DNA of 47,347 nt from Candidatus Aminicenans sakinawicola JGI OTU-1 (lineage in GTDB: Bacteria; Acidobacteriota; Aminicenantia; Aminicenantales; Aminicenantaceae), in NCBI GenBank assembly GCA_000493965.1, contig AWNV01000019.1:1-47347 (forward strand), read 5' to 3'. The notes beneath the pieces are model-generated. The model was given only the letters and a program-made list of their open reading frames with translations. It did no database searches and had not been told where the DNA came from. Positions within the stretch are counted from its first letter, which is position 1, and each line of letters begins with the position of its first letter. The position numbers were made by a program, and so were the translations under genes. Below, in pieces: positions 43,711 to 47,347 of the stretch.

Positions 43711-43729
43711 AAAGGTACCTGGTACCTTT
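43711..43729. repeat. Mini-hairpin copy 2
   Basis: AAAGGTACC - T - GGTACCTTT is a perfect 9-bp inverted repeat, with the same plan as the hairpin at 7341-7366. It follows the nucleotide-sugar dehydrogenase gene by 30 nt and may help end its transcript, though its T-run is short. A dispersed repeat (copy C) follows at 43735. Confidence 0.55.
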
Positions 43730-43734
43730 GTTCA

Positions 43735-43757
43735 ACTCGTTAATAATCCAGGCACAC
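43735..43757 (+). repeat. Dispersed intergenic repeat, copy C
   Basis: CTCGTTAATAATCCAGGCA, a degenerate copy of the CGTGAATAATCCAGGCTA family, placed just after mini-hairpin 2 and before the toxin gene end. Confidence 0.4.
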
Positions 43758-43798
43758 TAATTTGCCGCTCATAATAAGTTATCAAGAGCCAAAAATAG

Positions 43799-44065
43799 TT
43801 AATAAGCATCTCCTCTTGGGAGAATAGCATAAACAAATAATATTTCTGATTTTTTGTCAGGTGTGAAAAGAATTCGCCATTTTCCGATTCTAATTCTGTA
43901 GTCTCCTCTAAGTTCGCCAGTAAGAGCTTTTACATTTTTATTTAGAAAAGGATTCTCTTCTTTCTCAAGTTGAATTAAAGATTCTTTTATACGTTTCCTA
44001 GTTTTTTTGTCTAACTTAAGATATTGCTTTTCTGCATTAGGTTTAATTTCAATCTTCCAGCTCAT
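43799..44065 (-). CDS. RelE/ParE-family toxin
   Basis: An 88-aa basic protein of the RelE/ParE fold: MSWKIEIKPNAEKQYLKLDK, then ALTGELRGDYRIRIGKWRIL with the conserved Arg-rich strand, and VYAILPRGDAY at the end (the catalytic-type Arg/Tyr region of RelE). RelE members cut mRNA on the ribosome; ParE members poison gyrase; the C-terminal Arg/Tyr favours RelE. Its start overlaps the antitoxin gene by 17 nt, giving coupled translation. Likely a stable toxin neutralised by the upstream gene product. Confidence 0.88.
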   Translation of the reverse strand: MSWKIEIKPNAEKQYLKLDKKTRKRIKESLIQLEKEENPFLNKNVKALTGELRGDYRIRIGKWRILFTPDKKSEILFVYAILPRGDAY

Positions 44066-44288
44066 CTAAAGATTTCCCTTTTAGGCCTTCTTTTATTTCT
44101 TTCTTACCCCTTCTTATAATATCTACCCATTCAGGTTTTGATAGCAAATCCAAAGTTTCCTTATGCCTTTCAGTATATTCATCAATAAGTTCGGATAAGA
44201 TATCTTTTAAATCTCTCCGTTCCACACTGGAGATGATCTTCAATATATCTCTTTTATCTTTTGGAATTCTTACTGTGGCAGTTTCCAT
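44049..44288 (-). CDS. Ribbon-helix-helix-type antitoxin
   Basis: A 79-aa acidic protein. The N-terminus METATVRIPKDKRDILKIIS fits an RHH DNA-binding strand and helix; the C-terminal half (EWVDIIRRGKKEIKEGLKGK) would wrap the toxin. AGGGAGG precedes the ATG. The palindromic operator directly upstream is consistent with autorepression by the toxin-antitoxin complex. Confidence 0.82.
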   Translation of the reverse strand: METATVRIPKDKRDILKIISSVERRDLKDILSELIDEYTERHKETLDLLSKPEWVDIIRRGKKEIKEGLKGKSLDELED

Positions 44289-44312
44289 CTTTACCTCCCT
44301 ATTGAGCTTTCT

Positions 44313-44347
44313 ACTAATAGATTAGTATACTAATCGCTTTGTGTCAA
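44313..44347 (-). promoter_or_regulatory. Promoter and palindromic operator of the toxin-antitoxin operon
   Basis: A 16-bp perfect palindrome GATTAGTATACTAATC (44320-44335) is extended by another half-site, giving ACTAAT-AG-ATTAGT-AT-ACTAAT: three half-sites of alternating orientation with 8-bp spacing. On the minus strand a consensus TTGACA lies at 44342-44347; a 17-bp spacer leads to TAATCT. The operator therefore fills the space between -35 and -10, as expected for RHH autorepression. Confidence 0.7.
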
Positions 44348-44519
44348 TAAGAAATTAAGGGCTGCAGCAGATGACTTATTCCACTGAAGATAGGTTAAAA
44401 AGGCCTGGCAATATAAATCTTAGAATAATAATTAACTTAAGACCGCTTTGGTCAATTTTTTCATTTTTTTCTAATACTGCTGATTCGGGTTAAAATCCGA
44501 AAAGAAGAAGTTTTTAAGT

Positions 44520-44547
44520 TTGACAAATGCATATGCAAACATATAGT
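44520..44547 (+). promoter_or_regulatory. Sigma-70-type promoter for the ECF sigma operon
   Basis: Consensus TTGACA, 16-bp spacer, TATAGT. Start of transcription would fall near 44554, only a few bases before the 18-bp inverted-repeat copy, so that repeat would form the extreme 5' end of the mRNA. Confidence 0.6.
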
Positions 44548-44557
44548 CTTAATTGAA

Positions 44558-44575
44558 TTATCAAGTATGCAGGCC
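44558..44575 (+). repeat. 18-bp inverted repeat, left copy
   Basis: TTATCAAGTATGCAGGCC; its exact reverse complement is at 46997-47014, 2.4 kb away, just past the last gene of the sigma operon. Partial similarity continues inward beyond the 18 bp. Confidence 0.85.
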
Positions 44576-44609
44576 AGTCCCCTTCTGGAATAATACTGGA
44601 CAGAGGGAA

Positions 44610-45176
44610 ATGAACGAGCTAGAACTCATTCGGAAGGTTGCTGCGGGGGATCAGGAAGCGTTCCGTGAAATTGCTCGGGCCAACCGGAATATGGTGATCA
44701 ATGTCTGCTTCAGTCTGCTTAATGACAAGGAAAGAGCTGAGGAAGTAGCCCAGGATGTTTTCCTCCAAATTTACAAAAAAGCAGGGGAATTCAGGGGAAA
44801 AAGTAAGCTTTCTACATGGATTTACCGGATAGCTGTCAATCGTGCCATCAATGCCAGGCGCCGCGATCAACTTTTCAAAAAGAAAGAGATTATTCGACAA
44901 AAAACCTCAGTTGATCCGGATTATTTAAAAGCTCCCAAGTCGGATTCGCCGGACTCTCGACTAGAGACAGAAGAAATCAGAACGGCTATCCGCAAGGCAT
45001 TGGATTACCTGCCCGAAAAACAAAGGACTGTCATTATCCTCCATAAAATGGAGGGCATGTCTTCCAAAGAAATTGCTCAGATTCTTGGCATATCTCTTTC
45101 TTCGGCAGAAGCCAGGATCCATCGGGCAAAAATAAACCTTAAAAAAAAGCTTTCCCGCCTTCTCTCTTTTTCATAA
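44610..45176 (+). CDS. ECF-family RNA polymerase sigma factor (RpoE-like)
   Basis: A 188-aa sigma factor with region 2 (FREIARANRNMVINVCFSLL, AEEVAQDVFLQIYKKAGEFRG, LSTWIYRIAVNRAINARRR) and region 4 (ALDYLPEKQRTVIILHKMEG, SSKEIAQILGISLSSAEARI HRA). Directs RNA polymerase to stress-type promoters. ATG 44610 is chosen: it starts the conserved MNELELIRKVAAGDQEAF, with GAGGG close upstream; an upstream in-frame ATG (44553) would sit at the transcription start. The zinc-finger anti-sigma gene follows after a 188-nt gap that holds a repeat and a hairpin. Confidence 0.93.
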   Translation: MNELELIRKVAAGDQEAFREIARANRNMVINVCFSLLNDKERAEEVAQDVFLQIYKKAGEFRGKSKLSTWIYRIAVNRAINARRRDQLFKKKEIIRQKTSVDPDYLKAPKSDSPDSRLETEEIRTAIRKALDYLPEKQRTVIILHKMEGMSSKEIAQILGISLSSAEARIHRAKINLKKKLSRLLSFS

Positions 45177-45264
45177 TAGAAATCCTTTACTATCCTGAAT
45201 TATTAATAAATATGGTGAAGGACCACAACTTCATGCGCTGTGCCTCGCATCTGCAGCAGCCTCG

Positions 45265-45296
45265 GCTCGTGAATAACGTAAATAATCCAGGTTAGC
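45265..45296 (+). repeat. Dispersed intergenic repeat, copy D
   Basis: GCTCGTGAATAACG then TAAATAATCCAGGTTAGC: the core of copies A-C with a 9-nt internal duplication-like insert (GAATAACGTAAATAA). It lies between the sigma and anti-sigma genes, inside the presumed transcript. Confidence 0.5.
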
Positions 45297-45301
45297 AAAG
45301 G

Positions 45302-45328
45302 GATAAAAAAATTCGCATGTTTTTTATC
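45302..45328 (+). promoter_or_regulatory. AT-rich hairpin between sigma and anti-sigma genes
   Basis: GATAAAAAA, a 9-nt loop, then TTTTTTATC. The 9-bp stem ends in U residues, so it could weakly terminate or pause transcription ahead of the anti-sigma gene, or be a processing site. Evidence is structural only. Confidence 0.35.
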
Positions 45329-45364
45329 TCGGAGTGTGTCTAACTCAGTGAAAAAGGTTCAATA

Positions 45365-45871
45365 ATGCACAGAGATTGTCAATGGATTGAGAAACATCTC
45401 ATAGAAGTGGTCGAAGGCTCGATAACCACAGAGGAATCTAGTCACTATATAGAGGGGCATCTCCGCTTCTGTTCAAAGTGTGCAAACCTTGTTAAGAGGT
45501 TTCAAATGGCATGGGAGATGTTGGAATCTCCCGAGAGAATCGAGGTGTCGTCTGCATTCGAGAATTCCCTTCTGGAAAAAATCGATTTATTCCATAAGAG
45601 TAACATCCTTATAGAAATCAGAGCGGGACTTTTAAAAGCGCTCCGGCCGGCCATGCTTACAGCTGGAATTTTTCTTGCCATTTTTTCTGGCTACCACCTT
45701 GGCAATTTTTCTAAAGAGAGCCCTGCTCCAATAGGCCCGAATTATGTAAAGGAAGCAGGCTATGAGGAATATTCCTCAGGGAATCTTACTGTTCTTGGTG
45801 ATTATTCTCAAGGATTTGCCGCTGATTTCCTTCTCAGTTTTAATGTCACTCCGAGAAAGGATTCGCCATGA
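45365..45871 (+). CDS. Zinc-finger (ZAS-type) membrane anti-sigma factor
   Basis: A 168-aa protein. The N-terminus has an anti-sigma zinc-binding pattern, with Cys5 and HLRFCSKCANL (His-x3-Cys-x2-Cys). One membrane segment (about residues 98-113, LRPAMLTAGIFLAIFSGYHLG) separates the cytoplasmic sigma-binding part from a short periplasmic tail. It should hold the upstream ECF sigma factor inactive until a periplasmic signal arrives. The ribosome site is weak (AAGG). Its stop overlaps the next gene's ATG by 4 nt (ATGA). Confidence 0.85.
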   Translation: MHRDCQWIEKHLIEVVEGSITTEESSHYIEGHLRFCSKCANLVKRFQMAWEMLESPERIEVSSAFENSLLEKIDLFHKSNILIEIRAGLLKALRPAMLTAGIFLAIFSGYHLGNFSKESPAPIGPNYVKEAGYEEYSSGNLTVLGDYSQGFAADFLLSFNVTPRKDSP

Positions 45872-46356
45872 GAAATAAATGGACTGGTTTTATCGTGCTT
45901 TTTTTATTGGTTATCAATACATCGGCACTAGCCACCATGGCATACAACCGGTGGTTTAAACATGATTTCCTTGATAAAAAGACAGGCTCCGAGTCTTCCC
46001 ATCTGACGCTTCAAAAAACTCTGGATTTGGAAAACTCCCAGAGTCAACACATGGGGAAATGCAGGATGACGTTTTGCCAGGAGACCGATCCTATCAGGCA
46101 GCAAATGCAGGGAAAAAAACTGCAGCTCATCGATGAAATAAAAAAGAGTGATCCTGTTTTATCGGAAATCGACAATCTCATTGATGAAATCATCCAGATG
46201 GAGAGTGAAATTCAAAAAAAGGCCATCCGGAGGATTCTAGAGGACAAAACCATTCTGACTCCCCTACAACAGGAGAGATTCTTAGGTATGTTTGAACATC
46301 ATGTCATAAGAGGAGGCAGAGATTGTTGTCCGGGAGAAAAAACCGATAAGAGTTGA
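45868..46356 (+). CDS. Membrane-anchored CpxP/Spy-like (heavy-metal resistance type) sensor
   Basis: A 162-aa protein with an N-terminal membrane anchor (residues 7-25) and a periplasmic helical hairpin resembling LTXXQ/CpxP-family metal and stress sensors: KCRMTFCQETDPIRQQM, IDNLIDEIIQMESEIQKKAI and LTPLQQERFLGMFEHHV, ending in His/Cys-rich RGGRDCCPG. Coupled to the anti-sigma gene by an ATGA overlap, so it probably passes a metal or envelope-stress signal to the anti-sigma factor. The Cys, Met and His residues are candidate metal ligands. Confidence 0.75.
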   Translation: MRNKWTGFIVLFLLVINTSALATMAYNRWFKHDFLDKKTGSESSHLTLQKTLDLENSQSQHMGKCRMTFCQETDPIRQQMQGKKLQLIDEIKKSDPVLSEIDNLIDEIIQMESEIQKKAIRRILEDKTILTPLQQERFLGMFEHHVIRGGRDCCPGEKTDKS

Positions 46357-46433
46357 ATCAACACGAAACAATATTGGAAAATACAAACCGGGATTAAGCA
46401 TATGGTTTGATAAAAAAAATGGAGGTTAATTTA

Positions 46434-46967
46434 ATGAGAAAAAAGAATGTGATTCTTGTACTGGTTGTATGCCTGGCTTTTATATCCTCATTTGTTGTAG
46501 CAGGCAGTATCGATGAATGTAACTCTGCGCTCAAATTGACGACCGAGCAGCAAAAGAAAATGCAGAAGATGTGCCTGGATTTTCAGAAAAAAATGCTGCC
46601 TTTTCAGAACGATTTGAAGGCAAAATCTCTTGACATGAAGACACTACTTCATGAGGAGGCAGACCTTTCAAAACTCAATGCCAAAATCGATGAGATAGCA
46701 AAAATCAGAGCAGAAATAATGAAGAAGAAACTGGCTCACCATAATCAGATTATGGGCCTTCTGTCCGAGGAGCAAAAAGCTTTGTTTGGCAAGAGCGGCT
46801 TAGGCTGTGTCACAGGATGTGGTATGGAGGCAAGCGGGATGCACGGGAAAGGAATGTCGTGCAGCAAGGGATGCGGCGGTATGGAAGGCAAGAACATGCA
46901 GCAATGTTCATGCAGAGGAACCAGCCATGGAAAGATAATGGAGAACAAGAAAGGCTGTAAAAAATAA
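46434..46967 (+). CDS. Spy/CpxP-like periplasmic protein with a Cys/Met-rich metal-binding tail
   Basis: A 177-aa secreted protein. Signal peptide (about residues 1-24), then the Spy-like helical core (LKLTTEQQKKMQKMCLDFQK, LLSEEQKALFG). The last about 50 residues hold seven Cys, several Met and two His (GCVTGCGME, GMSCSKGCGG, QQCSC), a likely soft-metal (copper-like) binding tail. ATG 46434 is chosen because GGAGG lies at 46421-46425 and the signal peptide begins there; an ATG at 46407 has none. It closes the sigma operon and may be both a target of the sigma factor and a metal buffer. Confidence 0.78.
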   Translation: MRKKNVILVLVVCLAFISSFVVAGSIDECNSALKLTTEQQKKMQKMCLDFQKKMLPFQNDLKAKSLDMKTLLHEEADLSKLNAKIDEIAKIRAEIMKKKLAHHNQIMGLLSEEQKALFGKSGLGCVTGCGMEASGMHGKGMSCSKGCGGMEGKNMQQCSCRGTSHGKIMENKKGCKK

Positions 46968-46984
46968 CCTGCAATTTTTACTTC

Positions 46985-47066
46985 AAAGGAGGGTCAGGCC
47001 TGCATACTTGATAAGAGGAAAAAAGTGAAATACATTTTTTAGGCCTGGCTCTCTCCTTCCTTTTTT
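46985..47066 (+). terminator. Large-loop hairpin after the sigma operon, likely terminator
   Basis: Arms AAAGGAGGGTCAGGCCT (46985-47002) and AGGCCTGGCTCTCTCCTT (47041-47058) pair with one bulge, followed by CCTTTTTT. A second small A/T hairpin lies in the loop. It would end the sigma operon transcript, but it also lies at the presumed end of the IS110 fossil, so it could be an element end instead. Confidence 0.5.
46997..47014 (-). repeat. 18-bp inverted repeat, right copy
   Basis: GGCCTGCATACTTGATAA, the exact reverse complement of 44558-44575. It begins 29 nt after the last stop codon of the sigma operon and overlaps the left arm of the large hairpin. Confidence 0.85.
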
Positions 47067-47120
47067 ACCTTTCAGAGGATTAAAATTGAACGAAAATGAG
47101 CAGAAATCAAAGCAATCCCA

Positions 47121-47347
47121 AAAAGGACGGTTCTCTTTTAACATCCGAAAGATGATAGTCAACATACGCCTTGCTGCAGCAACCTTTGCAGGGTTTGGAC
47201 CTTTCCTCTTTTTCAATTTATTATAAAAACATCTCATATTAAAATCAGCCTTAAGGAAAGGCTAAACAGCTTTAGCATGGGCAATTGTAACATCAATGCT
47301 TAATTCATCCAGAAGATCTACCATGGTATAGCTCGAGCGGCCGGCTT
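47121..47347 (-). pseudogene. Broken IS110-family transposase, running off the right edge
   Basis: Two fragments of one transposase remain on the minus strand. From the window edge to 47262: AGRSSYTMVDLLDELSIDVT then IAHAKAV and a stop, matching the N-terminal RuvC-like part of IS110 enzymes. From 47237 to 47121: NKLKKRKGPNPAKVAAARRM then LTIIFRMLKENRPF, matching the C-terminal end of the Transposase_20 region. The whole middle is deleted. The frame then runs on into non-homologous sequence to 46983. It cannot encode an active enzyme. Confidence 0.72.

Larger units (their letters stand above)
44289..44609. other. Divergent intergenic region, antitoxin to sigma factor
   Basis: About 320 bp. 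It contains the toxin-antitoxin operator, an inverted repeat TTCGG-CCGAA at 44484-44501, the sigma-gene promoter and the left copy of the 18-bp inverted repeat. No ORF is evident. Confidence 0.5.

Noticed and set aside
44484..44501. tRNA-like or terminator hairpin TTCGG-CCGAA
   Set aside because: Only a 5-bp stem with an 8-nt loop, no tRNA arms and no T-run; noted as a minor dyad in the intergenic entry.
46983..47237. 84-codon minus-strand frame as a complete small gene
   Set aside because: Its first 39 codons match the end of an IS110 transposase and the rest runs through a hairpin and repeat with low-complexity residues, so it is a fossil.
47311..47347. Vector-like cluster of restriction sites at the right edge (AGATCT, CCATGG, CTCGAG, CGGCCG within about 30 bp)
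   Set aside because: The same bases translate on the minus strand as in-frame IS110-type transposase sequence (AGRSSYTMVDLLDEL), so they are better explained as natural coding remains than cloning-vector contamination.
1..47347. CRISPR arrays, tRNA or rRNA genes, prophage modules
   Set aside because: No regularly spaced repeats, no cloverleaf-like sequences, no rRNA-like segments and no phage structural genes were seen.

Overview
The window (about 47 kb, roughly 42-45% GC by eye) reads as chromosomal DNA of an uncultured, heterotrophic, Gram-negative-type bacterium. It carries a tricorn-type protease, a Tat-exported Gfo/Idh/MocA protein next to a DUF1080 hydrolase, exported M3 and M14 peptidases, many lipoproteins, and a relic of an FtsX-type permease. 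This mix resembles Aminicenantota/Acidobacteriota-like or other FCB/PVC-neighbourhood lineages. That placement is inference from gene content only; there is no rRNA or ribosomal protein gene to test it. No tRNA, rRNA, CRISPR array or phage module was seen.

Layout. Positions 0.1-8.6 kb hold mixed housekeeping and protein turnover genes: tricorn protease then 6-phosphofructokinase (minus strand), an exported PHP-type metallohydrolase, the NAD(P)HX repair enzyme Nnr, a cold shock protein with a TTG start, and a MaoC/NodN-like dehydratase. Positions 8.6-21.9 kb are one large minus-strand catabolic run in the order SDR dehydrogenase, KDPG-aldolase/KDG-kinase fusion, GH38 alpha-mannosidase, Gfo/Idh oxidoreductase, URO-D-like protein, an HcnAB-like iron-sulfur flavoprotein, its HcnC/DAO-like FAD partner, and an unclassified glycosidase-like protein. 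Several joints overlap or are nearly contiguous, so co-expression is likely. Facing it across a 215-bp dyad-rich control region (21.9-22.1 kb) is a plus-strand set: Tat-exported Gfo/Idh, a HEAT-repeat protein ending in two DUF1080 (3-keto-glycoside hydrolase type) domains, and a GH20 hexosaminidase. Together the two arms look like a glycoside/amino-sugar utilisation locus: exported hydrolysis outside the cytoplasm, cytoplasmic demannosylation, oxidation of hydroxyl and amine positions, and a 2-keto-3-deoxy-sugar exit into central metabolism.

Positions 28.8-38.1 kb (minus strand) hold an M3 peptidase and M14 carboxypeptidase pair, a DUF1573/rhodanese-like protein with a thioredoxin-CcdA-type membrane protein, and a GH36/GH27-like lipoprotein glycosidase. 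Positions 38.1-39.8 kb are an AT-rich accessory patch: an orphan terminator, a decayed DDE transposase, a PEGA lipoprotein, a small Cys protein and the tail of a second transposase beside a 22-bp tandem repeat. Then come a fumarate-reductase-type FAD oxidoreductase, a nucleotide-sugar dehydrogenase, a RelE-type toxin/antitoxin pair with a clear palindromic operator, and an ECF sigma / zinc-finger anti-sigma / two CpxP-Spy-like periplasmic sensor genes. This last module is bracketed by a perfect 18-bp inverted repeat. The window ends in a broken IS110-type transposase.

Most interesting: (1) the large sugar/amine oxidation locus, which I cannot match to a described pathway; (2) the KDPG aldolase-KDG kinase fusion; (3) the 18-bp inverted repeat joining the two ends of the sigma-factor transcript; (4) two families of short dispersed intergenic repeats, one of which supplies the stop codon of pfkA; (5) gene fossils (FtsX tail, three transposases) marking old rearrangement points.
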